Assembly: GCA_020465985.1 (NCBI GenBank)
Contig: JAANYP010001187.1
Location: forward strand, 1 to 64,000
Length of the DNA: 64,000 nucleotides
Reading direction: 5' to 3'
From: Centrapalus pauciflorus
Taxonomy: Eukaryota; Streptophyta; Magnoliopsida; Asterales; Asteraceae
Shown here: positions 1 to 14,178 of the stretch, in pieces
How the letters are laid out: each line of letters begins with the position of its first letter
Numbering within the stretch: position 1 is the stretch's first letter
Notes under the pieces: model-generated
The model's database searches: none
Told to the model about the DNA's origin: nothing
What the model saw: only the letters and a program-made list of their open reading frames with translations
Program-made: the position numbers and the translations under genes

Positions 1-131
1 GAAACAATTTTAAAACTAAACTACATAAGTGTGCATAAAAAAGTACACTATATAAATGTGTACAAACTCAAAAGCAGATAGCTATTTGGTGTCATTTTTC
101 CTGTAAACATTTATCTAAAACAATGTTACTT

Positions 132-3100
132 CTAAAGGGTCTTACAGATGCTTACCATATCAGCTGCTGTATTTTGCCATGCTTTGTCCATCTCCCCGAA
201 CACGACGTCTATTGTTGGGCGACCATTGCTTGATTTGGCAACGCACAGCACTGCAACTTGTAGTATGGAATCGAAGTCTACGGTGTTTAGATTACCATTT
301 AGCCTCGGATCTTCGAAATCTGTCAACGGACGTTTTCCCATGCTTACATCCTTTGCCTGTAGAAATTTAGAAAAAAGTTAGAAAACTGAGAACATGAATT
401 GAAAAAACACACAGAAAAACAAACATTACTTTGCATAACTGATGACCAAAAATTATCCCTTTTCAAGATTTCTAAAAGGTCATCTTTTATTGGTGGGTAA
501 AACATAGTTCAATACCCATGATACAATAAAACTAAAGTACATTACCCTTCTATGCAGTTTTTCCAAATTCTACTCCCAAATCTCATGTTTTTTTTAGCAT
601 TTTCTAAAAAGTATCGAGGGTTCTTCGATCCTAAGAACGAGCAGTATACCTTTCTTGTTAGTTGGTCTCTCGCTTCAAGATCAAGCTCGATGACCTTTTG
701 ACCCGAAAGAAGTTGAAGCGCAACGATGCCAAAACTGTATATATCACTAGCGCAAGTCAATTTGGCGTTGCTCATGTATTCAGGGTCCATATAGCCAATG
801 GTTCCCCGAACATCTGTGAAAACTTTGCTCTCTTCCATCCCTAGAACTTTTGCCAATCCGAAGTCTGAGAGCTTCGGATCTAAGTTCTCGGTGAGAAGAA
901 TGTTTGTAAGCTACAAAATAAAAAAAAACGATTCAAAACACCGTGAACATGTCATGAATACCGTCTAATCAGCGTAAACAAAGAACGGTAGTGACCTTTA
1001 TATCTCTATGAACGATGCATCCGTCTATATAATGGTGAAGAAATCGTATCGCAAGTGCACAATCTCTTAAAATCTTAACCCGTTTCTCCCACGTTAGAAC
1101 GCTATCCTTTCCTGCGAAAAACCGAATATGTACAAAACTCAGTAAAAATGTATTTCATTCATAGATTTTCTGGCTCCGAGACTGCTGATATAGTAATACA
1201 CTATACGTATTATACGAGAGATGCGATAATTACTCAAGAGATGGTGAGCAAGATTTCCACCAGGACAATACTCATAGACTAAATACTGTTCGCCTTCTTC
1301 GATGCAGCAGCCGAAGAGACATACGAGATTCGGGTGCCGAATCCTAGACAAACCATCGACTTCCCTCGTGAACGAAGTGAATGAATCAGAGTTGTTTCGG
1401 TTACTTATTTGCTTGATGGCGACCGCTTGTCCGCTAGGCAAGATCCCTTTATAAACCTCACCGGCACTTCCACGACCAAGGCACTTTCTTTCGTCCGAAA
1501 AGTTAATAGCGTTTTCAATCTCTGCTTTCGAGAATCGGTACAAACCAGACCATCTTGTGGGAACCTCTTTCGTTTGAAATTGAGCGGATTTGTTCTCTTG
1601 TTGTTTCTTTCGTGTTACGTATTTTACGAGCATTATCACAAGCATCAGTCCCATGCTAGCCAGAACTATACCTAATAGTGTCTGGAAAATAGAATCTGGT
1701 AGCACAATTTACACACAATCGAATAGAAATCATCATTTTAGGGGAAAAAAATAGCGATCGAGAAGATGAAATACGAAATATAACTTACGTTTGAGTTTGA
1801 TGTAGCCCGGATCTATGAAAAAAGACAGGAAAAAAAAACCCGAAATCAAGAACAGAATGAAAAACTGGTTACAGAAAACTAAACATCAAACGATCAGATC
1901 ATTTCGTTCGCAGATGAGAAACTCAAAACTACAATATGGTTAGCTAAATCGAGTCTAGATTAAGCAAGGGCATTAACGTAGTCGATCTTGCTAGCAAACG
2001 ATATTCTTCGATAAGAAGAATTCACAAGATCATAACAAGTTACTGAATAATTAGAAAGATGTGATTTTGAACCCAGTATCCTTTGTTATGAACCAGTATG
2101 GTCTGCAGGGTAGTATACTTTTTATCAGTATTCATTGATCAAAATACAATGTGTTTAGCAAGCGAGAATCTTCAGTTTTGAGTTTTTAATAAAACTAAAA
2201 ACATGATAGTTTTTAAAAAAACACATTTTAGAGATGAATATGTGTTTAGATGTGTTATGAATAGTTTTCACACTTTCATTTTTCACTCCCCTTTGTAACA
2301 TAGATTTAGGTGACTAGATTGGAAACAAAAGTTGAAAACATTAAAAATATGTTTTCAAGTTTACTTGTAAAACTGAAAACGTAAAAAAAAAACAATATAT
2401 CTAAACACGTTTTCCAGAAACCCTTGTTTTCAACGAAACTTTTCGTCGAAAACAGGTTAACTAAACGGCCAAAACTTAGAATTTTATGAAAATTATATAA
2501 ACAGTAGGTAATATATGTAATTAACATATTGGGTAATGAGCATACTATGTGAACTTTGTAGCATTTTGTTGTATAAAAATATAAAATAATGTTATTGCGG
2601 TATCACCTGTAAAATGTAGTTACCGTAATGCATAACCAAACATAAAAGCATGTTGTTTTTTTATGCATCGATTAATTGTTTATCGACCAATCATAATTAA
2701 TTCTTACCATGCACATCCAAGGTGCGTAAACATCCGTAAAGATCATCGACAACAGTAAACGAGCTCTCGTTCCATTTTTCCGAAGCAAGACCAGTAACAA
2801 CAGCAATCCCACAAACCTCGTGCTCCGTTTGATTCCCATTCACTTCCAATCGCTTCACCACCGATTCCCTTGCCTTCAACACTGCAAGACTGCAATTCCT
2901 ACACACTTCATCAAACGAATCGTTAGATTGCACTAACTGACCGCAAATAGCACTAGCATCGTTGAACTTCTGATCCAGTTTCAGATCATCGACGGTGAGC
3001 TTAGAACAAACAGTGGATTCTTTGTAGAAATTCTCGAAATTACAGTCATCGAAATTGATGGAATCGTTTTGGGATTGAAAGATCGAGAGGTGGTTACAGT

Positions 3101-6100
3101 TTGACCAGTGATCGAAATCGAGGAAGATCGAGGTGTTCGATGAATTCGAGGAAAATCGAGCTAGGGATTTGGAGATTAGGGTTAGAGGGGATTGGCAACA
3201 AAGTGTTGTTGGGAGAATTCCCCATGATTTGATTTTGAGTTGGTGTTTATGGTCTATACAATCTCCATTTGGTTGATAGGGTAGTGATGTGAAGTTCAAT
3301 ACACATCCTGTCACAACAAAACAAAATGATTTAATTATACACAATAAAATTCATACCTAATAATTTTATATAAAATAATTATCTTACTTTTTTAAAAATA
3401 AGTAATAAAAGATGATAAATATGATATGTTAGTAAGAATAGAATAAACATATAAATTTTTATGTGACATTTTTTGTGTATAATAAAATTTTATTGTGTAC
3501 AAATTGCATCCCTTAAATTAATACAGTTTTTGAATGTGTTATAAATCTAAAATTTATTGTTATAAATGTAATAGAATAATGATAAATAATACTTGCACTG
3601 TTGCACATACAACAAGATGTAAAAAGTAAATATGAATGGTTTTTAATCATATATATTTAATAAAGATGTCATAGCATTATAGGAATAGTTTTGGAAAATT
3701 TATCAAGAAGGGTAATATAATACATAAAATTTGACAATAAATGTATTGTAAATATTTTAGTCTGAGATGAGAGAAAAGACATACAATTCAAATTTTAGTC
3801 AAGGAAAGATAATCGAAATTATTATTTTTGCCAAAATAGGATATTATAAAATAAAAAATTTATCTTCTTAATTAGTCATTAATACCTTTTTTTGTCAAAA
3901 TAAATTTTATATTACCTTAATGGGCCTAAATAGTTTCACATTATCTTTATCATGTTAGGTTTTGTATATTATGCTATCTTTTCTAATAATTTTCCCAATA
4001 GTTTAAGTTTAATGATATACATTTAACAAAGATGTCATAGCATTATATACAACATAGTTTATATTTTTATTGGATTTTTTTTTTTGTTGTATTCACTTTG
4101 GTCCTATCATGTGAGACAAAATGACCAAATTAATGAAAATATATAAGCATGATGCATTTTAATTACATATAAACAATAAAAACCATCATATGTTATCCTA
4201 CTTTTATCGGTTTTTTATCTTTCTGAAGTAAATGACTAAAACGAATATAATAAAAAAAAAATCTAAGAATCAAATCGATAGCAACAAGAAAATATATTAG
4301 TTTTTTTTCAATATAAAGCTAGGTATTAATGGATAAATTTTGAAATAAATGCTAAGATTAAGTAAAAGAAATTGGATAACCTTGATTTCCTTTGTACTTG
4401 GTTTTCAAGACTTGTTATATAATAGTATAAATAGGCCGGCACTTATAAGCAAATAAATTTCAATTGGCCAAAATTAAAAATTCATTTTAGGGAATTGATT
4501 TAAGAGGTTAAATATCTGAAATCTGAAAATTAGATCTGAAATTAAAATGTGATCTTAAGATTTGAAATTAAGAAGTGACCTTAAGATTGTTGCTTCGTAA
4601 TATGAAACATCTAAAAAATATTACTTTAAAATATTAAATCTAAGTAATTATATATTATATTTAAATAATTTATAACAAACTTAAATTATAATAAATAATA
4701 TGATAAATATTTTTAAATTAGAATTAAATAAATATATATTTTAATCAACATCTCAAAAAAGATGATTGAAATTATAATAATTAATATGATAAATAGTTTT
4801 AGGGTTTGTATACTAAAAATAAATAAAGAAACCTCTATTTTTTTTTTCAGACCCAAGTCATCCTCTAAAACTTAAGAGGTAAATTCAAATGTTGCAACCT
4901 CTTAACTCTGAAACTAAACAAACTATCTTGATTTATTCATTTAATCAATATCTGAAGTAATTTTAACTTCAAACCGTTTTAAGAGTCTCTTAATGAAAAA
5001 TAAACAACACCTTATTTTTAACCTTATTTTTAAAGATAAGATCAAATCTAAAATTTCATACAAACGATAATAGGTACCAATTTTATAATTTACCCTTAAT
5101 TAAACTTCTTAGTTATTACATAGATTTTTAAGATGTTGGTTTTGATTAAAAAGTATAAATTTTCTAAATTAGATATTGATTAACCAATAGCATTTTGGGG
5201 ATGTTTAATTGGATAGATACGGTTTTAGATCGTAGAACTTTGATGTGACAATATTAAAAAATGACATGATTTTAATACGTAAGGACTAAAAAATGAAAAG
5301 ATAACAAAAAAACCTTAGTTTTAGGGATTATATAATAATTAGGGTAGAGAGTGGATGATGAACAAAGAAGATAGGAGAATACCAATACCGAATGAAATTA
5401 AATTTCTTTTTCTTATTTCATCAAATGTGATAGGTAAGTATTTTGAAATCCAAATCCAATGAAGTCTTTAAATCCTTCAAACCAAACAGACCAAGCGTTT
5501 AGGACAGATACGTCTTCAAAACATGTTTTTTAATTCCTCTAACAACTGAAAAATTAACACCGTAATATACAACAAGATGGACACTTTTAATTTGGCAAAC
5601 AATTATGTATTATGTTTTCAAAACACGAAAAGTTGGCCATGTTTAGTTACATGATGTCGACGAAAATTTTCGACGAAAACAAGGAGTTTCTGAAAATACG
5701 TTGAAATCCAACATCTTTTTTCATGTTTTTAGTTTCGGTATCTATAGTTATAATTTAAAACCTCATTTTAATGTTTTCTATCACAGTTTTCATTTATAGA
5801 ATAGAGTGAGAAAAGGAAGTGATAAAAATGAAAAGACAAAACATATTTACGACACATTTTAAACAGTACATTATCATCTCTAAAATATGTTTTCATAAAA
5901 ACCTTCTTAATTTCAGTTTCATTAAAAACATAAAACCGAAAACTCTCGTTTGGTAAACGTTGTGAAGTCACTTCACAAAATGTGAAGACAATTAAACACC
6001 ACCGTTTCTACGATAATTCATCTTTTTTATATTAAATATATATACATATAATTTTATTTAACAAATTTTCGTCAAACAAGTTTAAAGAAATCTATTCAAA

Positions 6101-7338
6101 CTTTTTTCTTATAATTTATATAACTCGTTAAATATATTTACAACATATATAAACATTAAACTAGTCATGAAATAATATATATTCAATGTGTTTTGCTTCC
6201 CTCGTTAGTGTCAATGTGAATTTAATAATAATGTATCCATCAAATGTGACGATATAATTAATATTTTATTGAATTCTCCTCTTAAAAACTATTATTAATG
6301 TGATCCCTAATATGAAATATTTTATGTGAAAGTTTTTATTTTTGTTAGTATTTATATATTTAATAAATTAGTTATCATGTAATTTAATTTGAAATCGAAT
6401 GACATAGTTTAACACTAATGAAATTTTAAACATATGATCGACCATGATTAGAGATGAAATATTCTATTCAAGCTAAGTAATTTATACCTAAAAATATTAA
6501 TATTTAGTACATAAAATTAATTGTTGTTTGCATTAACCTTTTATGCCTAAAATGTAATATGTGTGCGCGCGCATAATGTAACTTATATAAACATTTATAC
6601 AGTCATCTTTAATTTATTCTGTTATTAATATATGGATTATACAAAATTTAGGGAAAATTATACAAAAAACCAACGTACTTTTGATATTTTTCGATTAATT
6701 CACTGTACCAAAAACGTTTCCATAAAAGTCCTTCAACTTGAAATTTTTTACGAATTGTGTTGTTTTATGGGATTTTTTTAAGATTTTTCAAAAGTTTTTC
6801 ATAAGATTTTGTTAAGTTTAAGGACTTTTATGGAAATATATTATGTATAGTGATTTTACGAAAACTTTTTTAAGTTGAGAGATTTTTGTGGAAACGTTTT
6901 TGATACAATAACTTATTCGAAAGATACTGAAAGTTGGTTTTTACGTGATTTTCCCTAAAATTTATACCCACATATCAAATACACAAAAATGTACATGGTT
7001 CATTAGATTTCACTATAGTTATTTTTCTCGTTTGTCTTAGAATCATATTTATTAAAGGTTATATCATTACTTTAAAAATCTTTACGATTATTTCTATATT
7101 TAGCTGACATTTTAATGGTTTCTTTTAAAAATAACCAAACAACCTTATTATTTCAGAATAACTGATAAGTTCGATAATAATAAACCTAACAAGTGTATAT
7201 TTTTCCATATAAATATAATATATTGAAACAGGTACCTGAATCATCTCCATGTATAGTTGAAACATAAAACTGAATCAAGAAAATTGATATATACAAGAAG
7301 TAAGGGAACTCCTTCAAACATTGCCATGTTTTATCCAT
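132..7338 (-). CDS. Receptor-like serine/threonine kinase, cysteine-rich (SPARK-like) ectodomain
   Basis: Seven exons on the minus strand restore one frame of 597 codons: 7236-7338, 2708-3307, 1789-1812, 1234-1695, 996-1111, 650-910, 132-356. All junctions are GT-AG and all phases agree. Residues 1-30 look like a signal peptide (FLYISIFLIQFYVSTIHG), followed by a Cys-rich ectodomain to about residue 242 with spaced Cys and N-glycosylation sites (NCS, NES). A membrane helix lies at about 245-266. The kinase has the glycine loop LGRGSAGEV (315-323), K337, E354, HRD 431-433, N438, DFG 451-453 and GTIGYMDPEY, so all catalytic residues are present. It should sit in the plasma membrane and phosphorylate Ser/Thr targets after ligand sensing. 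The ectodomain resembles the SPARK type; that assignment is from memory and less sure than the kinase. The ligand is unknown. The start was chosen because its donor (CAG|GTACC) joins in phase to the acceptor at 3308 and gives a signal peptide. Confidence 0.88.
2176..2470 (-). mobile_element. Small MITE-like repeat, copy 1 (in receptor kinase intron 2)
   Basis: Same family as 5636-5965 and 19864-20200, here in reverse orientation. Shared parts are the end with GGCCGTTTAGTTAACCTG, the near-palindromic block around TTTTCGTCGAAAAC, the stretch near TCACTCCCCTTTGTAACATAG and the other end with TTTTAATAAAACT. It is non-coding. TIR-like ends with GTTTAG suggest a hAT-type MITE, but I could not fix a target duplication. 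Confidence 0.6.
5636..5965 (+). mobile_element. Small MITE-like repeat, copy 2 (in receptor kinase intron 1)
   Basis: Starts GGCCATGTTTAGTTACATG and carries the palindrome CGACGAAAATTTTCGACG. It ends near CTCTCGTTTGGTAAACG, a rough inverted match to the start. Same family and orientation as 19864-20200. Confidence 0.55.
6651..6956. mobile_element. Foldback MITE with long inverted arms (receptor kinase intron 1)
   Basis: The left arm begins AGGGAAAATTATACAAAA and the right arm, reverse-complemented, begins AGGGAAAATCACGTAAAA. The arms stay similar for about 90 bp (both contain CAAAAACGTTTCCA and TCAACTT). The flanks repeat AAAATTT on both sides, giving a 7-8 bp target duplication. There is no coding sequence. 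TSD length suggests hAT or Mutator-type mobilisation. Confidence 0.75.
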
Positions 7339-7409
7339 CACGAGAGAGAACCAAATTCGGTAAAGAAAAGGTTTCAATTGATTGATATCGTGTGTGTATG
7401 TATGTATAT

Positions 7410-7411
<2 letters not shown>

Positions 7412-7482
<71 letters not shown>
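7412..7482. repeat. (GA)n microsatellite upstream of the receptor kinase start
   Basis: About 35 GA units, read as (CT)n on the transcribed strand, 75-145 bases upstream of the start codon, so probably in the 5' leader or core promoter. A shorter GA run is at 7538-7550. CT-rich leaders are common in plant genes. Confidence 0.9.
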
Positions 7483-7484
<2 letters not shown>

Positions 7485-8515
7485 CGAGTTCTCTAAAGAG
7501 AAAGTTTAAAGTGATATATATGTATATATACATAGTGAGAGAGAGAGAGATTGGATAGACGTGAAAATATATAAATATGTTATGCAATTTACGTAATGTA
7601 TATTAATTGTGTTTTTTTAATGACTCGAAAATTTGTATCTATTTAAACAATGACATAGTTTTAATCAAAAGAGCATCAATGGTGTTGAATGTGGAACGAT
7701 ACTATGGGCTGGGATAGCGATTGTTAAGTCGATTAGTTGTTAAAGTAATCTTTTCTTAAGCGAAACTATATGTAAACTACTTATTTGATTATATACATGT
7801 GTGTGTTGCATCAACATGTCATTTTTAGTACATTTTGTATTTTTAAAGAATGAACTATTTGGGTATGTTTGACACAACTTAATCATAGGAGTTTACATAA
7901 GCTTGAACTTATAACGTTTAAAGCTCAAACTATAATGTGTGTTGGGATAATGTTTTTCTAAAGAGTTTATTGAACCATAAGTTCTTAAACGAGCAGCTAG
8001 TTGAGAACTTTTAATAGCATTTGAAGTTAACTTGAGCTTCTAAAATTATAAATATACCAGATGTTTCTAGCTTAGCGTTGTCAATTGCTAAATGTTAACT
8101 CAAGGTTTAGGTTCAAGTCAAAGTACAGATTTAGGAGTGTGTTTGAGTTCTGTTGTTTATTACAGAGAATTATCAAGAAATATAATATAAAATACAAATT
8201 TTAACAATAAAGGTATTGTAAAACTTTTTTGGCCAAGTAAGGTAATGTAAAATTGTATCTTGACCGAGAAAAGACATTAAATTCAAATTTTAGGCAAAGA
8301 AAAATAGTCAAATATTATTCATTATTAAAAAGGAAAGCATAAAATTAAAATTTTACCTTCTTAATTGGTAACCAATACCATTTTTTTTTTAAATTTAAAT
8401 TTTATATTATCTTTTTTAGTCTAATTAAAAATTTCCACATTACATTTGTTGTTAATTTTTGTAATTTACTCTTTATTCTATATTAGGTGTTTTGTTTGTT
8501 ATAAATTTTTTTGGT

Positions 8516-8517
<2 letters not shown>
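7483..8517. other. Intergenic region upstream of the receptor kinase
   Basis: AT-rich with no gene seen. The stretch 8160-8420 is similar to 3690-3960 in the kinase intron (shared blocks such as TTCTTAATTGGT and ACAATAAAGGTATTGTAAA-like text), so it contains a copy of an unassigned dispersed repeat. Confidence 0.6.
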
Positions 8518-8592
<75 letters not shown>

Positions 8593-8595
<3 letters not shown>

Positions 8596-9020
8596 GGGTT
8601 CAAATGAGTACCACTAGCTTTGCGGAGTACCGGAGGTACCTCGCTTAAAACCATTTTTTTTGAAATGTTTTTTCATAATCATGTTTAAATTAATAATATA
8701 AGATTACTTGCAAAAAATCACACCCAAACACACACTATAACTATGTGAAACGTGCAAGTTCACATGAACTGCACTGTTGTGAATGTATGTTCACAGCTAA
8801 GCATGTTCACATGAATTTTTTCACGTTCACATGACTTTTAAGAGACTAGAAAGTGTGAATGTGTGTAATTCTTTTACGAATAGGCTTATATTATTTGTAT
8901 CTAAATTAATATGAAAAAAAAATTAAAAAAAAACTTTTTTTCGGAGCATGTTCACATCTAAAACCCGTGTGTTCACAGGTACTCACGGTACTCTGCATTT
9001 TTTAGGTACTCACACGAACC

Positions 9021-9024
<4 letters not shown>
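8593..9024 (+). mobile_element. (TA)n-bounded element alpha, copy 1
   Basis: About 430 bp between two TA tracts. The left end GGGTTCAAATGAGTACC and the right end, reverse-complemented GGTTCGTGTGAGTACC, are imperfect inverted repeats. The inverted pairing continues with GGAGTACCG versus AGAGTACCG. A second copy lies in the opposite orientation at 12020-12346. Non-coding. Confidence 0.75.
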
Positions 9025-9058
<34 letters not shown>

Positions 9059-9060
<2 letters not shown>

Positions 9061-9255
9061 TTGAGTTTCTATGGGGCACCATATGCATCGGGAACTAAAT
9101 GGGAACAAAAAATGCATTGCTTGTTTACAAATGATGCAATAAGGGTAATATTGGAATACTTTATTTGAAAAAATTAATTATTCTTTTAATTAATAGATTA
9201 GGATTAAAATAGGAAACTAAATCAATCTCATTAACCATTCTCCATATATTATTCC

Positions 9256-9287
<32 letters not shown>

Positions 9288-9826
9288 ATCGACCGACGAG
9301 TTTGAGAAGACGATGATGAGATGAAGATGAAAATGATGCATCACGTTGAACTCATGAACCTATGAACGTATACGATGTGAAGAAGACGAATACGAAGATG
9401 CACAGTATGAACACGATGATGCATAACCTGGTGCTCCATATGAACACGATGATGCATAACCCGGGAAATATAAATACGAAGATGCACAGTCAATGAAGAT
9501 GATGAAGCATCATGTTGGATTTTTGTTCAATTGGAATTTTTTAGTTTTAGAAGTGCATTTTATAAATTTATTAGCATTTAATACTTGATTATTGAATTAA
9601 ATATTCAGTCAATATAAATTTAATTTTGAGTTGACTTGATATATTATTTTTTTTTCCGAAAATACCCTTATTCACATCTAATATGTAAATCGTGCATCAT
9701 AATGCGTTCACAAATTTCATCTTTATTACCCTTTTGCCTTGTAATCTTAGCCATTCATTTTCTAGATCTAACGGTGTATATGGGTTCCTAAGTTGCACGA
9801 TGCACACAGGTGTCCCATAGAACCTA

Positions 9827-9830
<4 letters not shown>
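9059..9830 (+). mobile_element. (TA)n-bounded element beta
   Basis: The left end GAGTTTCTATGGGGCACC and the right end, reverse-complemented AGGTTCTATGGGACACC, are imperfect inverted repeats directly against TA tracts. The inside holds short (CT)n and (AC)n runs (about 9255-9287) and repeated ACGATGATGCATAAC-like text. Non-coding. Confidence 0.7.
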
Positions 9831-9887
<57 letters not shown>

Positions 9888-10098
9888 CTTTTATAATTTT
9901 TATTAATACTTCTATTATATATGTGGTGTTTTTATGTCTTGGACATTGTGATTTACGACACTTGATTAATTAAAACTTAGGGATTGACGACCATCATTGT
10001 GATCATATGCTACCGTACGTATGTTTTCTTATAGTTTTCCTCGAGCAACCATTAGATGTATCATACATTGTACAATATAAAATTGAGTATATATTTGA

Positions 10099-10193
<95 letters not shown>

Positions 10194-10197
<4 letters not shown>

Positions 10198-10629
10198 CGA
10201 GATCCATGGAAAACCATATTAGACTGGAAAACTGGAAAACTATATCAAATGCACATGTTCATTATGATAAAATGTTAAATTTCATGTAAAATTATAATAT
10301 ACATATGTTCAAAATTGTTTATGATTAACTAATTCATATCATCTATATGTTCGTTAAAACAAAATGTTTAATTTCATACAAAAATGCATAATATACACAT
10401 GTTTATGCATATTGCACATTTGAACATGTGCATATTGTTATTTTGCATGAAATGAAACATTTTATCCAAATGAACATGTAAATTATGTGAACTAGTCAAT
10501 AATAATGCACATTTGAATATATGTTTATTGTAGTTGTGCATTAAATTTAACAATTTACCGTAATGAACATGTGCATTTAATATTGTTTTCCAGTTTTCCA
10601 TTCAAAGATGGTTTTCCATAGATCTTGAA

Positions 10630-10631
<2 letters not shown>
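10194..10631 (+). mobile_element. (TA)n-bounded element gamma
   Basis: The left end GAGATCCATGGAAAACCAT and the right end, reverse-complemented AAGATCTATGGAAAACCAT, are clear inverted repeats next to TA tracts. A second inverted pair is CTGGAAAACTGGAAAAC near the left and CAGTTTTCC near the right. Non-coding. Confidence 0.75.
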
Positions 10632-12346
<1,715 letters not shown>

Positions 12347-12372
12347 TATATATATATACATATATATATATA

Positions 12373-14131
12373 GGGGAGGGTTCTTCTAAGAACCTTAAAT
12401 AATGTGGGAACCTAAGAACTAATCTCATCCATTGATTTTATGAAATTAATGGCTTAGATGTAAGATGGTATTTTTGAAATTAAGAAGGCTTTAGTGGTTT
12501 TTTTTGTTAGAAAAATGGGTGGGTAAGGGGTATATTGGGGATAACATTGAAAAAGGAGTTGCACGTTTTTCCACAAACAATTAATTTCCTCCTCGTTTTT
12601 CTCTTCATCCTTTTTTTTTTCTCCCAAAAAAAAACCACCAGAGTTTTTCTCTTCATCCTTTTTTTTCTATGAATACTATACAACTTTATATGTAGATTAA
12701 AATATATTCTATGGAGTCAACATAATATTCTATGGTGAATATACAACATTCTATGACGGAGATACAAAGCCACACAATCCGATCGAACATTCGACAATCA
12801 CAATCAATGGTGCCCATGATGGAATCTTTTACAAATTGCATTAAAACAATGGACTCAAAACTATGATGTAAAAAAAATGTATAACAATTCTAGTTACATA
12901 GAATAACAATATTCTATGTAGAATATGTGAACTATCTACGTAGAATGTGAACAATCTACTTAGATTAGTGGTATTCTATGAAGAATATGTGAACATTTTG
13001 CGTAGAATTGGGGTATTCTATATAGAATATGTGACACTTACCTAAGATCTATATAAATTTGCAAACAATCTGTAAAAAACTATAAATGTGAGAAGATCTA
13101 TATAGATTTACACTGATACAAAATATGAACATCATCATAAGATAACATAAAATCTGAGAAGAATACAGATTAAAAAATCCAAAATCTATAAATGTTTATT
13201 GAAGATCTATTCAAACAACATAGAATACAAAAATCTATATACATTTACAGACAATCTATAAAAAACTACAAATAATACAAAATAATCTACGTAGAATATA
13301 TCTTTTTTGTCGTGCCTTTCCTATTGTCTTGCTCAGAGCTTTCGTCGTTTAGCAAGGTCTTGAGCGTTTCATCTTTACCCGATTCTGCGATTTCAAAATA
13401 TAAAATAGACTAGAAATATGAACATCATAATATAACATAAAATATGAGTAGAATACAGATTAAAAAATTCAAAATCTATAAATGTTTATAGAAGTTCTAT
13501 TCAGACAACATAGAATACAAAAATATATATAGAGTTACAGACAACATAGAATGCAAGATATTCTACGTAGAATGCAAGATATTCTACGTAGAATGCAACA
13601 TATTCTACGTAGAATGGAAGATATTCTACGTAGAATGCAACATATTCTACGTAGAAGAAACGTTAAATAAAGCAACGAATACTCGAATCAAATATAAACA
13701 TGACCTGGATTAGGAGAAAAACAATCGTCGACCTCCTCATCGGCTGCAAAACCATTTGGAAAAATATTACACGGGGTCTGTTGAAATGTGTCGATCGACT
13801 CCATGGATTCAGGTGAAATAAAAAAACGAAATGGTTTTCCGGCAACGGAATCGAGCTTCTTCTTGCCGGAAAAAATGGAAGAAAAAGAAAAAATTAATGA
13901 AAAACTCATTGATGATTACATAGTTTAATTAAAGGACAGCAAGATGGAAACTTTTCTGAAAAGTTGCATTAAAGGAAGGAGGAAAAATGACTGATTTGCC
14001 CTTAGTGGACCCAACCATACTTGAAAATATTTAGAACAATGTCACTGATTATCCACCCTTGATCTTATTTATCCAATGGCTGAAATTGGTTTTTATGTTC
14101 CCACATTATTTAAGGTTCTTAAAAGAACCCA

Positions 14132-14134
<3 letters not shown>
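12373..14134 (+). mobile_element. (TA)n-bounded element epsilon
   Basis: The left end GGGTTCTTCTAAGAACCTTA and the right end, reverse-complemented GGGTTCTTTTAAGAACCTTA, are about 35-bp inverted repeats (AATAATGTGGGAACC follows on both). Length is about 1.76 kb. No protein domain was seen; the inside is dominated by TCTACGTAGAAT-type repeats. Confidence 0.8.
13561..13656. repeat. 21-bp tandem palindrome array TTCTACGTAGAA
   Basis: Units start at 13561, 13582, 13603, 13624 and 13645 with exact 21-bp spacing. Each contains the perfect 12-bp palindrome TTCTACGTAGAA followed by a TGCAAGATA-like spacer. Degenerate forms (TATTCTATGTAGAATATG) are spread over 12900-13300 of the same element. Confidence 0.95.

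Positions 14135-14175
<41 letters not shown>

Positions 14176-14178
<3 letters not shown>

Larger units (their letters stand above)
3308..7235 (-). other. Long first intron (3.9 kb) of the receptor kinase
   Basis: AT-rich, no coding sequence seen. It is bounded by donor GTACC at 7235 and acceptor GTGACAG at 3310-3308. It holds at least two MITE-like insertions (5636-5965 and 6651-6956). A stretch at about 3690-3960 resembles 8160-8420 outside the gene, so it is probably part of a dispersed repeat. Its length compared with the other introns of the gene (roughly 80 to 900 bp) is best explained by insertions. Confidence 0.8.

Noticed and set aside
2697..3344. Kinase starting at the internal Met near 3344
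   Set aside because: The first residues (MCIIKSFCFVVTG) are translated intron; a CAG acceptor at 3310-3308 and the exon at 7236-7338 give a better and in-phase start.
7340..7587. Upstream in-frame extension of the kinase first exon through the GA repeat (poly-Leu/Ser)
   Set aside because: Low-complexity translation of (CT)n; the Met at 7338 directly precedes a good signal peptide.
10007..10289. Frames reading YIYIYI across TA tracts (also near 11863-12042, 14059-14311, 14759-15062, 22848-23048, 31554-31736, 35781-35969)
   Set aside because: Pure microsatellite translation with no conserved flanks.
13561..13656. CRISPR-like array
   Set aside because: Plant nuclear DNA, palindromic units with near-identical spacers; a tandem repeat inside a transposon.
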